DNA of 64,000 nucleotides from Xiphydria camelus (Eukaryota > Arthropoda > Insecta > Hymenoptera > Xiphydriidae): positions 4,848,501 through 4,912,500 of the forward strand of contig OY783200.1 of the NCBI GenBank assembly GCA_963678675.1. The letters are read 5' to 3'. Of this stretch, positions 1 through 10,535 are shown piece by piece. Within the stretch, counting starts at the first letter, position 1. Each line of letters begins with the position of its first letter. The notes under the pieces are model-generated. The model saw only the letters and a program-made list of their open reading frames with translations, was not told where the DNA came from and did not search any database. A program made the position numbers and the translations under genes.

Positions 1-1674
1 CACATTTGTATTAATTTTATGACAGATATTTTTTATAATGATGAAGCAAGAATATTTATGACATCGGATGATTCCAAATGAATACAAATAAAGCGCTAAA
101 CCTTTAATCAACATCGTAAATTTTTCGTAAATATTTACTATAATAAATACAGCGTTTGATTCAATACACATTACAATGTAAACTTAATAATTTAATGAAG
201 AATAGTTTTTTTTTTCAAATAAATTCGACACAACGAACGTTGACTTTAGAACGCTCAATTATTGCACTTTATGTGAATTTCGTGACGGTCACACAAGTCT
301 ATCTGTGGGTACTTACTTTCCGAGAATTATTACCGAACGCGCGCGGACTCGATCGTTGGGGTTCGGCGCGTAGCGGCGCGGCTCGCCTCGTTGGGTTGGG
401 GACGCCGCGGGACGACGGGGCTGCGCGGTGGCGGGGGGAGGACAGTTCGGTGGAAGAGTGTAGGGGGGGCGGCGAGAGCGAGCAGCCGTGGTGAGGAGGG
501 GAGAAGACGGCGTCGCGAGTCCGCGGAAAGCCGGCGTCCACCGCCACAGTTGAGCGTCGCGATTCGTCGCGAAAGCATCGTGGTGTGCGTCGTCGTGCCG
601 AGTGCGAAAAGAGAGTCGTTCGTCGCGCGCGCGCTTTCTCTCTCTCTCTTTCGTTGTGCATCCTCGCACACACAAGCCGAACACAGTGTGACGCGCGCGT
701 GTCCGACGCCAAAGAGTTCGCGAATTTGCGACGAGTCGAATCGAACCCGGAGAATCGCCGAGCGAACGGCAGAAGGAAAGAGGACACTCCGGTCGCACCA
801 CACGGTATCGGCGCGCGGAGAGCGATAACACAGAGTGGCGCGGGGATCGAACTTTGTCGCCCCGCGCGCGCTTCTCTTTTTTTCCACGCGGCCCCTCCCC
901 GCTCCTGGTACCGGCCGAAGGAGATGCCGTGGCCTGCGGCAGAGGATAAGAACGTCGCGTAGAAGCGTCGTCGTCGTACTGTGCGCCGCGCGCGCGCGTG
1001 TGTTGTGTGTGTGTGGGATTCTCCCCGCGTGGGGTACCAGCAATAATATTGTTTCCCGCGCGCACCGCGGATTGGCCAGTCGCGGAACCCGAGCTGTTTA
1101 CGGCCGGCGCACAGTGGGGGGGAGTTGTTTCATTCATAAAAAAGTTCTTTATTACCGCCAGCGCATGTGCTACGCGACGACGGAGCTCCCTCGCCTACCG
1201 TAACGCGCGCGCGTCGTCCTCCTTCCATCAACCACGCGCCGCGAAGACGACGTGGTGCGGACTCCGCGACCTTCATCGGCGTCGAGCGCCCGGCTCTCTC
1301 TGTCCGCGTGTCGCACGCGAGAGAGCGCCGCCGCCTCCCCTCCCCCCCTTCCTCAACGCGAGTCGGATAACGCGAGAGGAGTCGCGCGGAAGGTCGATCA
1401 GGATCGTTGACATCGACGGACGGCCGCGGCGAATCGGCGCGAAAGCGCGCGGGGCAGAGGAATCCTCGTCGTCGAGCGGACTCGCCGCCTCGCGGGGTGG
1501 CGGGAGGATAGAAATCTGGAAAATCTGGCGATTGACCGGGAAGACTTCTGGGAGGGTGCGGCGGCGGCGGCAGCAGCGGTCGCCGCGGCGTCGTCGTTCG
1601 TGCCGATAGACGCGCGAAGGGGCATCCGCGAGAGGGACGAGCGGCGCCGGGACCACCACCATCACCCGGCGAAG
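1..1674. other. 5' flank of dan, CpG-rich, no confident gene
   Basis: The first ~300 bases are AT-rich with nothing recognisable. From about 310 to 1670 the DNA becomes very CpG-rich, with many CGCG runs. Long reading frames are open on both strands, but their products are Arg/Pro/Ser-rich low-complexity strings, as expected by chance in CG-rich DNA. The stretch most likely holds the promoter and 5' UTR of the dan gene that begins at 1675. I see no DRC7 exon on the minus strand here, although short exons could be missed. Confidence 0.5.
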
Positions 1675-3045
1675 ATGAGGGGCGAGTCGGCGCGCCCCGG
1701 CAAGCGCCCGCTGCGGGCGCTCTCCGCCTCGGAGAAGATGGAGGCGATACAGCGGGTCCACGAGGGCGAGAGCAAGGCGTCGGTCGCGCGCGACATCGGC
1801 GTGCCGGAGTCCACGCTGCGCGGCTGGTGCAAGTCCGAGCACAAGATACGCGGCATGGCGAGGAACTCGTCGACGCCCGACAGCGAGGCGCACTCGCCCG
1901 CCTCGTCGTCCGGTACGAACATGGCCGCGGCGGTGGTCTCGAGCACGGCGAACCTCTCGAGCGAGGACGAGGGCGTCGGTCCGTCCGCGAAGAGGCAGAA
2001 GCTCGACTGCGGCGGGCATGCGGCGGCCGCAGCCGCCGCCGCCGCCGCCGCTGCCGCCGCCGTGGCGTCGTCGTACGAGAACGGCGAGGGCGAGTCGACC
2101 GGGAAGCTCCTCGACGGCAAGGGGAAGATCGACTACGTGGGACTGATGACGAGCATGGCCGGCATGCGGCCGGAGAACGGCTCGCTGCTCCTCCAACAAC
2201 TGGGACTCCTCTCGGGCGCGACCGGCACGCTGGCGAAGAACCTGCTGAGCATGCCGGCGAACCTGGCGGCGGCGCACGGCAGCACCGTCGGCCTCGTGGA
2301 GAACGGGCTGCAGTACACGAAGAGCAACAACAAGCGCCACAGCATCTCGGCGATCGCGCCCACGCAGATGGACTCGGCGGCGAAGTCGGGCTCGAGGAAG
2401 AGCCTGCCGCCCGCGGCGGAGGCGCCGTCGACCCCGGTGCCGGCGTCGCCGCGGAAGACCGGCGACGCGCAGCTGCAGCAGCAGCAGCAGCAGTCGAGGA
2501 ACAAGAAGGACTGCGGCGCGGGCAACAGGAAGGTCGACGAGGCGCTCTGGCTCTGGCTCACGCAGCAGCAGCAACTACTGGGGCAGCAGTCGGCCTCGTT
2601 CAGCCCCAGCGCGAACCAGCAGGACGGCTCCTGGTTCTGGCAGTGGTACAAGCAGTGCAGCTTCCCCGTGGTGGCGCCCACGCCGCTCGCACCGTCGCCG
2701 GTGGCGAAGAAGTCGCCGAGCAAGGCGCGGGCGCTGCTCGACAACGTGCTGTGCAATAACAACAACGAGAACGTCAAGCGCAGCCTCAATATGGAGACGG
2801 ACGAGGAGGACGCGGAGTCCGGAAGCGCCGCGGGAGGCGGCGGCGGCGGCGACGACGCGGAGGATGACGTTCCGGCCAGCACCGAGGAGGCCATCGAGCA
2901 CGGCGAGAAGTTCTTTAAGTGGTTGGACAAATGTTCGGATCCGGCCGTGACGAGGCTGCGGATCATGCAGTTCAAGTACCTCCTGGACAATTTGAAGGCG
3001 TGTCGGAAGAAGCCTTCCTCCGGTTCGAAGCAGAGCAGAAAGTAG
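1675..3045 (+). CDS. dan: Distal antenna-like Psq/CENP-B HTH transcription factor
   Basis: This is a single-exon gene of 456 codons. Residues ~9-60 form a Pipsqueak/CENP-B type helix-turn-helix (key strings KRPLRALSASEKMEAI, ESKASVARDIGVPESTLRGW). This is the DNA-binding domain of the Drosophila Distal antenna/Danr proteins, which act in eye-antennal patterning and neuroblast competence. A long Ala tract (~2018-2064), Gln runs and a Trp-rich patch (LWLWLT, SWFWQWYKQ) follow. The last ~50 residues (IEHGEKFFKWLDKCSDP..., MQFKYLLDNLK) are a second conserved block typical of Dan proteins. I chose the ATG at 1675, directly before the domain. The frame is open upstream to 1600 but only with a GTG. 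The gene appears intronless. Its strand is opposite to DRC7, whose exons lie just downstream. Family assignment is strong; dan versus danr orthology cannot be settled here. Confidence 0.88.
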   Translation: MRGESARPGKRPLRALSASEKMEAIQRVHEGESKASVARDIGVPESTLRGWCKSEHKIRGMARNSSTPDSEAHSPASSSGTNMAAAVVSSTANLSSEDEGVGPSAKRQKLDCGGHAAAAAAAAAAAAAAVASSYENGEGESTGKLLDGKGKIDYVGLMTSMAGMRPENGSLLLQQLGLLSGATGTLAKNLLSMPANLAAAHGSTVGLVENGLQYTKSNNKRHSISAIAPTQMDSAAKSGSRKSLPPAAEAPSTPVPASPRKTGDAQLQQQQQQSRNKKDCGAGNRKVDEALWLWLTQQQQLLGQQSASFSPSANQQDGSWFWQWYKQCSFPVVAPTPLAPSPVAKKSPSKARALLDNVLCNNNNENVKRSLNMETDEEDAESGSAAGGGGGGDDAEDDVPASTEEAIEHGEKFFKWLDKCSDPAVTRLRIMQFKYLLDNLKACRKKPSSGSKQSRK

Positions 3046-3997
3046 ACTGGAGGGAAAGGCTCTTTCTCTCTCTCTCCCTCTCTTTGTAGTTGCAAGCCAT
3101 GACGATCGCTCGGTCCCGACGAAAACGGGGATATCGAGCGAGATAATTTTTTCCCTCGGCCGTGAACACGCCTGAAGTTCATTCGAACGAAAGATTTCGA
3201 CTTTAAATAGACGTGGCGATATCGAGTTTACCGATTACTTTATTTCCAGTAATCGCCCAGTTTGCAAAAATGTCTACCATGGATGGGCAAGAAAAGAAAG
3301 TTTAATTATCTCACATTACTTATGAGCTTTTCGTCTACGTCGATATAAGGCTTTATTGTAGATTGAAATGGAATCTTCAAAAAAGTATTGTACAAGTATG
3401 AGCTAAAAGCCATCGGATAATGAGATAACAGCGATTGAAATTTCTTTCAGTTCAGTCTTACGCCATTGATATTTAATCAACAGTGATCTGTATAAATACA
3501 CACCGCAGAATTGTTTAAGTTAAGTCATTTTTTATAAGTCAAGCAATCGATAAACACTTAAAGTGAACATTTTTCATTTAAATAAAAACGTTCGGAACTT
3601 TAGGCTTATTACGTGATCGAGAGCTTTTCCGAACGTTGAGAAAAGAGAGAGGGAGAGAGAGAGAGGGTTACTGTATAAACGCGGAGCGAACTTTAGTTAC
3701 CTTCACGAATATAAGCGGACCGAATCAAAACTAGGGTCTTAACGGTTTTTAAACGTTGTACATAAGATGTTATACCAAATTCGTCGGACGCTCGTCTCGC
3801 TAAGCTTAAGCCTTCGGGTAGAGAGGTCTGTCGTTATTCCATTAATCGTTAGCATAGATTTATGTCGCGATCTTCGAGAGACGGCGCGGGAGAATTCGAC
3901 TCGCACGCGCGCCTTTTTTTTTTCTTAATCGGAGCGGTTCTCTCGAACTGACGAAATTTCAGCCGAGATTCGCGGATAATTAATCGAATAAACTCAC
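3046..3997. other. dan 3' flank with MITE; no further gene
   Basis: This holds the presumed 3' UTR of dan, which is CT-rich just after the stop and has AATAAA-like hexamers near 3580. It also contains one copy of a ~180 bp palindromic MITE (separate entry) and a short purine-rich GAGAGA run at ~3642-3665. I looked for minus-strand DRC7 exons following the exon ending at 3998 and did not see one. Confidence 0.4.
3293..3465. repeat. MITE family B, copy 1
   Basis: The inverted-repeat arms contain ATTATCTCA...TGAGATAA, and the middle holds TATAAGGCTTTATTGTAGAT. Homologous copies lie at ~7801-7982 (DRC7 intron) and ~37967-38162 (kanadaptin intron 1). The three copies share arms and the centre and differ by scattered substitutions, so this is a dispersed ~180 bp non-autonomous element. 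Confidence 0.7.
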
Positions 3998-6900
3998 CGG
4001 TGCCAGAGCTCTCTTCGGTGCCTCGTAGACGATGTAATCGCTGACGAACTGCGCGCAGCCCCGCCAGGTGTAGAGCTGCGGGTATCGCAGCTTGCCACGT
4101 CGGATGCTCGTCGACACGAACTTCTGAAAGAGAGCAATAGACTGCGTTTTCATCGGACGCTAATTGCGCTATTTTTTACAAAACTAAGCTCTATAGCCTT
4201 GTAGAAAAATAATACTGGAGGAACGACATCACTACAGGAAACTATTGGATTTCAGTAGTACCGACTACTAGCTTTCAGTAGTTTCCTGTAGTAATTTCAT
4301 TCTCTCGTTAGTTTTTTTCTTCTTAAAGATGAGACGCTACATGTTATAAAGTTACACGGTTTGCTCGTGTGACATTTATAGAGTACTTTATAGATAGAGC
4401 TTACAGTTTTGTACGGAATAGCGCTATAAATACTTTATTTATAAATATCGACGTTAATCGATCGACATTCAGAGAGCATTTCCATCGGACATAAATGCAA
4501 AAAAAATGCAGTATTCAGAGATATAAAGAGTCGGTTTCGATCGCGATATTTACAAATACGAGTATTTCTAAATACAGTTAAAGAGCATCCAGCCGTTCGA
4601 TGAAAATGCAGTCATCGAAACTCCCGCGCCTCAGTAACCGATAATCGCTCGCGATCCGAGAGAGAGAGACGAGGGGATCGCGCCGCTCGAAATGGCGACC
4701 GCTTTTCGCGGCCGGGGAATCCCGCGCCGCGCGAAACAGAAGCAGCGACCGCCATCTCGCGGCAGCGCGCGGGGTACCGCGCGATTCTCCAGCGGCGGGA
4801 GAATACAAAAGGAAACCAAAGTGAAGAGGCGTTTTGAAGCGCTGCCGGTAAGGTGCAGCCTTGTAAATAAGACTGTGATCGTGCGGCGCGCTCTCGCGCG
4901 ACGCACGACCGTTGTACCATAGTTACGTTTAGAGCATGTACGTATAAATGTATAGCGAAGTTTATTTTTATTATTTAGATCTTAGAAAAGCGAGGGCGAG
5001 AGAAGGGAACATTGAATGCATACGTCGATTCCTACCGTCGATTACACCTCCGCTAGTTGAATTGAAATTTAACCATCCCCCCCTCACTTTAGACCCATTC
5101 GAGAAGACATACATTCCTCGTTACCCACGCGAAGCCGACGAGAGCGGGGAGAACGCGGAGCTCGAGTCGCAAATTTTAACGACGGTATCGATGATTCTAT
5201 TTATGTTTCGTTTTAATTTTTATATGAAGAACGCCTTTGTACAATGTGAAAGTCGAAAGTATTTATCGAAGAATACATTGAAGAAATAAGATAAACCAGT
5301 TGTTCTTTACTTCCAGCCCGGCACGGGCGGAGCTGAAGACGCTTCCCCTTCCGACAGGTCCAAATTTCCGTTTTCTCTTTAAATTTTCCTTCGGAAACAT
5401 TCGCATATCGAAGATCTTTGATCGAACTTATTTGTAATTTGTCGGGTGGCGACAGAACCGGGAGATCAGGGAAATCTCAGGGAAATTCGCGAACTGAATA
5501 AAAAATTCGGGGAAATATGATAGAATTCGAATATTAGTCCTTTCTGCTTAAAGGGTCCCTTTAAATCGAATTCAAATTTATTCACTTCTCCAATCGGCTT
5601 AAATCCGATTTTTATCTTATTTCTATCCGACAGAAAATAGTCTATGTAGAATTGAATAGGGAATACCATGAAATGTTTAAACAATTATTTTTATTCTGAC
5701 CAATTTTTCATCCGGACGGTATTTATTCCTATTTGAAAAACTTAATCGGAAAATAGTGTTTGAGTTGGAAATTTCCGGGACAAAAATCGGATTTGTCCGT
5801 AATAGGTTTTAATCGGGTTCTCTAAGCAGGGCTATGACGTCGTAAAGCATACTGAGTTTGTAATACTGATACTCTCTAGGCAATGAGCCGTTCGATGACG
5901 AGTAGCGAGCAACACTCACTACTACGGCGAGCGGCGAACGTTTATTATTATTTTGAACGTTTGTTATTTAGAAATCAGGGAAATCTCAGGGGATTTTAAG
6001 GACATATTTTTGTCGCCACTCGGTTTCGCGTCTTGAGCAAGTTTTTCCTCGTTCTATTGAAAAAATATCATAGTCGTCCCCCGCACTAGAGGAATTCGCA
6101 CTAGTGGACTGTAATGAAGCGTATTGGCCGAAAGGCACGTTCCGGACCTTCCTAGGTAGACCGTCGTGTTCCGTAATTTGCATATTTCCATATCTAGCAG
6201 TGCCGTATTCCTTACTGACAAACAGATGCAGAACAACTTTAATAAGTTTTCGTTGAAATTTTGAAGTATGAACACGATTTCGGGAAGGGAAAGTAGAAAT
6301 CGTCCGGTTTTCAAATTATAAATTACAATTACTTATCATAGCATCGATGTAGGGATAACAGAATAGGACACTTGGAAAGACTTGGTCACTCAGTTTATTG
6401 ATACGACACTGTAGAGGCACCGAGGGTCCGAATCCCTGCTGCTTTTCTTCACGCTTTAATGAATTCGCACTAGCGGAAATATCCCCCAAGTTTTCCTCTA
6501 GTGCGTGGGACAACTGTATTCTCATACGATTCTCGTACCTAGATTCTTATAGAAAACTTTCATAGAATCCCGATGGGAACTTGATGTGCTTTTGACACAG
6601 CAATTCCGGATACTCACTGATAAAAATCCGAGGGGAATGAATAAGAATGCACTTGATTCTATGTGTATCTGTAAAAACAAATAATTTATTTTACTTGTTT
6701 CCGGCTTCACAGTGTGTCCCCTATTCCATTTATTCCTCTATTTTTGAAGTTTGCCCTTTTTCAACCGTAATCTCGCGATTTTCCCCGGTTCTCTTCTAAA
6801 TCATAATTCAATATTTTTCTTTTAAAACCATCTATTATTCAGCTTTTCAATCTCTACTTTATTTACCTGCATCAATATTCCGTTTGAAATGTAAAAGCCT

Positions 6901-8688
6901 AGTTGAATTAGTGTTATTTATCGGAAACTAGATTCCTATTTCCTTAAATCAGATTGCGATACTTAAATCTACACTGTAAAAAATTTACATTAAATTTAAT
7001 ATAACTGTATATAAAGCTTTTATCCAATAAGTGATTACAAAAATTAATATACTCCGTTATGAAATTATAAGGGAAATTTCATATGGAACTTTTCATTTCA
7101 TAATTGCGGAGTATATTAATGTTCATAATTACATATTGGAAAAAGTTTTGTACAAAAATATATTAGATACAATTTTTTTTACAGCGTAAGTTACTTGACT
7201 TGAGATATAAAATTTTAAGTTTCAAATACATCTTTCATTCGCTTAATACATATTGTTGTTTTATTGTATATTTTAAAAATTGTTATTTAAAATCACTGCT
7301 TGTTTCTAACTTCTGGTAGATTTTCTTTTTTAATAAAAAAATGCCCCTTCTTCTGCTCAAATTTCTTCTATTTCCTTTTAAATGAAATAAATAGGAGTGT
7401 TTTGAAGTCTATTGTTTTTTCCGGATACATATAAAATTCGGTAAATCCCTATCAATCATCTCAGATACGCACAGAATCCAATGAATTCCTATTTGTCCTT
7501 CTCAAACTTTTCCAGTGAATATTTGGAATTACCATGTCAAAAGAACATCAGATTCCCATAGAAATTATTTATGGAAATCTATGCGATCTTTCCAACAGGG
7601 CCCCTACTTCTTCCAAGGCGGGAATCCCCGTACCTATTTACCTATTTAAAGTTTCATTACATATTTTTTAAAACCACTGCACGTTTCTAATTTCTGGCAG
7701 ATGTCCTTTTTTAATCAAAATTGACCCCATTTCCTCTAAAACTAAATAAATAGAGGCTGTGAAGCCTGTTGTTTTTCAGGAGATATAAAAAATTCGTTAA
7801 AGGAAAGAAACTTAAATCACTATTATCTCATTATCTATGAGCTTTTGGCTCATACTTATATAATACTTTTTTGCAGATTACATTTTTATCCACAATAAAG
7901 TCTTATATCGATGCAGGCCAAAAGTTCACGAATAATGAGATAATAGTGATTGAAATTTCTATCCTGACGAGTAAGTTTAGTCTCATATGCTAGAATCCAA
8001 CGAATTCCTATTCGTCCTCAAACTTTTCCAATGGATATCCGGAATTATCGTATCAAAAAACACATTAGATTCCCACAGAAATTGTCCACGCGAGTCTGCA
8101 GGATTCTTTCAACAGAGAGGGGGTCGATCTTGTATCTCGAATGAGAGTGTTCGCTTCATCTGAACACTAAAAAAATCTAAAGGAGAGGATGCTCTGTGAT
8201 TGGTTGGATGCTGCTCACTCTCAGCATTTTCACTAAGTTCGATCTACAAAATCGACCCCCACAGGGCCACGATTTCTTCAAAGGCGGGAATCCCTGTCCC
8301 GGTATACCTGCACGCCGCACTCGTTATCGCACGCCAGTAGGAGCGGCTTCCGGTGCGCGCGCGTCGCGTGGTACTGCCTGCGGAAGTTCTCCGCGTACCA
8401 CAGCAGGAGCCGCTCCTTGCCGCTGTTGGTCTTGTAGCTCTTCGGCAGCACGTGGAGGTAGTAGTCCTCGGCGCAGCGCTCCTCGACGCTCGGCCAGCAG
8501 AGCTTGATAAGGCAGAGTTCGCGCTGTATCCGCTTGAGCGTATCGTCGTCGATTTCGACGGCGCTTGGTCGCGCTTCTTCCCTCCGCTCCTCCTCTTCCT
8601 CTTCCTCCTCCTCCTCTTCTTCATAATTTGTTGATTCGACGGTTTCCAACCCTTCGTCGACGTCGTTTTCCCTTTCAGCTTCGTCCAT
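3998..8688 (-). CDS. DRC7: Dynein regulatory complex subunit 7 (lost boys), 5' exons only
   Basis: Two coding exons are visible on the minus strand: 8688-8308 (127 codons, phase 0) and 4123-3998 (42 codons, phase 0), joined by a 4.2 kb GT-AG intron. The protein starts with an acidic poly-Glu stretch. It then has the DRC7/CCDC135 N-terminal block: LPKSYKTNSGKERLLLWYAE, ENFRRQYH, LLLACDNECGVQ, then KFVSTSIRRGKLRYPQLYTW and GCAQFVSDYI. DRC7 is part of the nexin-dynein regulatory complex of motile cilia and is needed for sperm function in flies (lobo). The ATG at 8688 is chosen; the frame extends upstream only to a GTG. The family protein is usually several hundred residues longer, and the remaining exons are not seen down to position 1. 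Either they lie left of the window, with dan inside an intron, or the gene is truncated. Confidence 0.8.
4231..4292. repeat. Short near-perfect palindrome
   Basis: ACTACAGGAAACTA is mirrored by TAGTTTCCTGTAGT around a centre of repeated AGTAGT motifs. This is a 62 bp hairpin-forming unit in the DRC7 intron, probably a miniature inverted-repeat remnant. Confidence 0.6.
4680..4925. other. Isolated GC/CpG-rich island in DRC7 intron
   Basis: About 240 bp of CpG-rich DNA (CGCGGC, GCGCGC runs) sits between AT-rich flanks. Frames are open on both strands but give basic low-complexity peptides with no recognisable domain. It could be an unannotated promoter or non-coding first exon; nothing decides between these. 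Confidence 0.3.
5446..6022. repeat. TIR element (GTGGCGACARAA ends)
   Basis: The left end GGTGGCGACAGAACCGGGAG faces the right end TTTTTGTCGCCACTCGG. Both ends carry subterminal CAGGGAAATCTCAGGG copies (5467 and 5975). This is a non-autonomous element of about 0.58 kb with no coding frame. Confidence 0.55.
6074..6513. repeat. MITE with CGCACTAGAGG ends
   Basis: The left end GTCCCCCGCACTAGAGGAA is mirrored on the right by TTCCTCTAGTGCGTGGGAC. A second GAATTCGCACTAG motif is repeated near both ends. The unit is ~440 bp, has no coding capacity and lies in the DRC7 intron. Confidence 0.6.
6701..7768. mobile_element. CAGGCTTCACAG-family element (DRC7 intron)
   Basis: It starts CCGGCTTCACAGTGTGTCCC and ends GGCTGTGAAGCCTG. 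The flanks are TTGTTT on both sides, a perfect 6-bp target duplication. The 3' part is duplicated: an earlier end variant (TTTTGAAGTCTA at ~7400) is also followed by TTGTTT, so a local tandem duplication followed insertion. There is no open frame. Confidence 0.65.
7801..7982. repeat. MITE family B, copy 2
   Basis: The inverted arms CACTATTATCTCATTAT and ATAATGAGATAATAGTG flank a centre closely matching copies 1 and 3. It is inserted in the second unit of the tandem duplication in the DRC7 intron. Confidence 0.75.
8118..8262. repeat. MITE with GGGGGTCGAT ends
   Basis: The left end GGGGGTCGATCTTGTA is mirrored by TACAAAATCGACCCCC, with AT-rich flanks. The ~145 bp unit is placed only ~45 bp from the DRC7 exon 1 splice donor (8306-8307). 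Confidence 0.65.
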
Positions 8689-9394
8689 CCTTCGTTTGGA
8701 AGGGTTTTCCCGCCGCGAAATTGAGAACGAACGCCGTCGCGATCGGTACACCGACTGGGCGACTTCGTTTTGGCCCGGCGGGAAATCGATGGCACAAACA
8801 ACCTTCCGGTTGCCGCGGTTACCGCGGAATTTATTGGCGCGACGCGCGCGCGCGGGGTTTCCGGTGAAGTACCGGCCGACGAATTCGTTATTTGTCGTTA
8901 GCGGTGAGTTGTTTGATTTTTTGGTGATTTTCGGTAAAGTTTTGCGGCGGGTTTATCTTTTTGGTCAATTGTGAGGTGTTCAAAGGAGCCGACAAGACGT
9001 TCGTACCGGAAGATGGTACTTTACTGCGGGTGGATCTGCCGTGCGAGGATAAAAACTTTCGCTTTCAGTTATCGTAATAGTGGCTCGTTCTGGCGGAAGT
9101 ACGGCGAACTCGGGAGTCGCGTTAAAGGCTGTTTCCAATGGCAAGACTGGATGGAAGTGAGCTATTGGCTGTTTCTTCTGGAATTGTCGACTACTATTAA
9201 TTTTAACGGAAATGCGACTCTTCGCGTATATGAAAAGCCGTCTATAATTTGGTGGTTCTACCATGGTTCTAACGAAAATGCGATGCGTTGTGTGTTTACA
9301 TGAGAGTCGGCTAAGTTTCGGAAAATGGCCACCCACCGCGCGGGATATTAAAAAATGACATGTTCTTTGCACGAGTTATGGCCTTTAGGTATAC
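8689..9394. other. DRC7 upstream region
   Basis: This is the moderately GC-rich upstream flank of DRC7 exon 1, presumably promoter and 5' UTR. The small open frames on both strands show no domain and no splice context. No other gene is seen. Confidence 0.4.
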
Positions 9395-9872
9395 AATGAA
9401 AGGAATAAGAAATAAGGATTTAAACCAATCACCTAATAAGAAATAAGGAATAAGATTCCAATCAGTCGAAGTCTTATTTTTTATTTCTTATTCCTGATTT
9501 TGTTTTCATTGCGTAATGACCTTTACGGCCTTTACATAAGGAAAGGAATAAAGGTCTTTATTTATAGTGATGCTGGACGCTTATTTTAAGCGTCAAATAG
9601 GACGCGTAATCAAGATGATTCACAAATAAGCAGGTAATATTTTGCAAAATTTATTTTTGACAATTTCTGTAACTCAAATAATAAAACGTACGTAAAGCAT
9701 AAACTACTTATTTGCGATTAATCTTGGTCACGTGACCTATTTGACGCTGAAAATAAGCGTCATGAATTTGTACCTTTTAAGAAGTAAGAAATAAGGATTT
9801 CAACCGATCATAGAAGGGCGTTATAAGGAATAAGATTATTCCTTATTTTTTATTCTTTTCATTGTGTAATGA
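9395..9872. repeat. Compound palindromic MITE cluster
   Basis: Repeats of AAGGAATAAGAAATAAGG and its reverse complement bracket a separate inner palindrome (9571-9765) with GACGCTTATTTTAAGCGTC facing GACGCTGAAAATAAGCGTC. This is a nested or recombined set of short inverted-repeat elements between DRC7 and the 3' end of Atg2. It has no coding frame. Confidence 0.55.
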
Positions 9873-10535
9873 ATGGGCTTTATATTGAGTTTTTTTCGAG
9901 GATGGGGTATTTACATACATATGTACATACCTAGAGCCTCTCTGTCGCTCATTCTCCGTCCTTTTCGAACTTGTCCAGTTCGAGTGTGCGACAGAGTAGG
10001 TAGAAACTCTGGTTGTTCCGTAGCGAACGCTACAGAGTTTCTTGACGCAAATAACAAAGGGGAATCGCGAAGGATTCGTGTGACAAAGCACCGAAAAAAA
10101 AAAGAGTACGCAGGAGCCGTATGTAATGATTTTATTAATAAAAAAAGTCTCCCGATACACATATCATTGGTACAAAACATACGCGTGTCGTTAGAGGAAA
10201 AATACGTACAAGCATCGTGCGGTTATTTCGCGTTACAAGTATAGAATAATTTCCGTTTTTTTTTTCACGATAAACTAAATATAATAAATTGCGCTCTCTC
10301 CGATATATATCGTACAACAACGTCAAATAATATGAAAAGAAAGGAAAAACTGAGATAGAGCGAGAGAGAGAGAGAGAACGTATGAAGGAAATAAAGTAAA
10401 CAACGATCCGAGACGTTATTTATTAGAATTATCTATCACGTGTCGTCTCGTCTCGCGGGGAGGAAGAAGAATGCGCCTCGTGGCTGAAAAAAACCCACGG
10501 CGACGCTTTGCGCGAGAAATCGAGAGGAGGCGGCT
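9873..10535. other. 3' flank/UTR of Atg2
   Basis: This lies downstream of the Atg2 stop codon (minus strand). It contains reverse-strand AATAAA signals (TTTATT near 10130 and 10420) and a GAGAGA microsatellite (10360-10377). The small frames are not convincing genes. Confidence 0.4.

Noticed and set aside
299..1609. Several long overlapping reading frames on both strands upstream of dan
   Set aside because: They are low-complexity Arg/Ser/Pro-rich products of CpG-rich DNA, mutually overlapping, with no domain and no splice context.
1273..3182. Long antisense and alternate-frame ORFs (up to 433 codons) across dan
   Set aside because: They mirror the GC-rich codon structure of dan; the plus frame has the Psq HTH domain and the conserved C-terminus, the others have none.
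4692..4922. Small plus-strand frame (MATAFRGRGIPRR...)
   Set aside because: Basic low-complexity product in a CpG island, also open on the other strand; no support as a gene.
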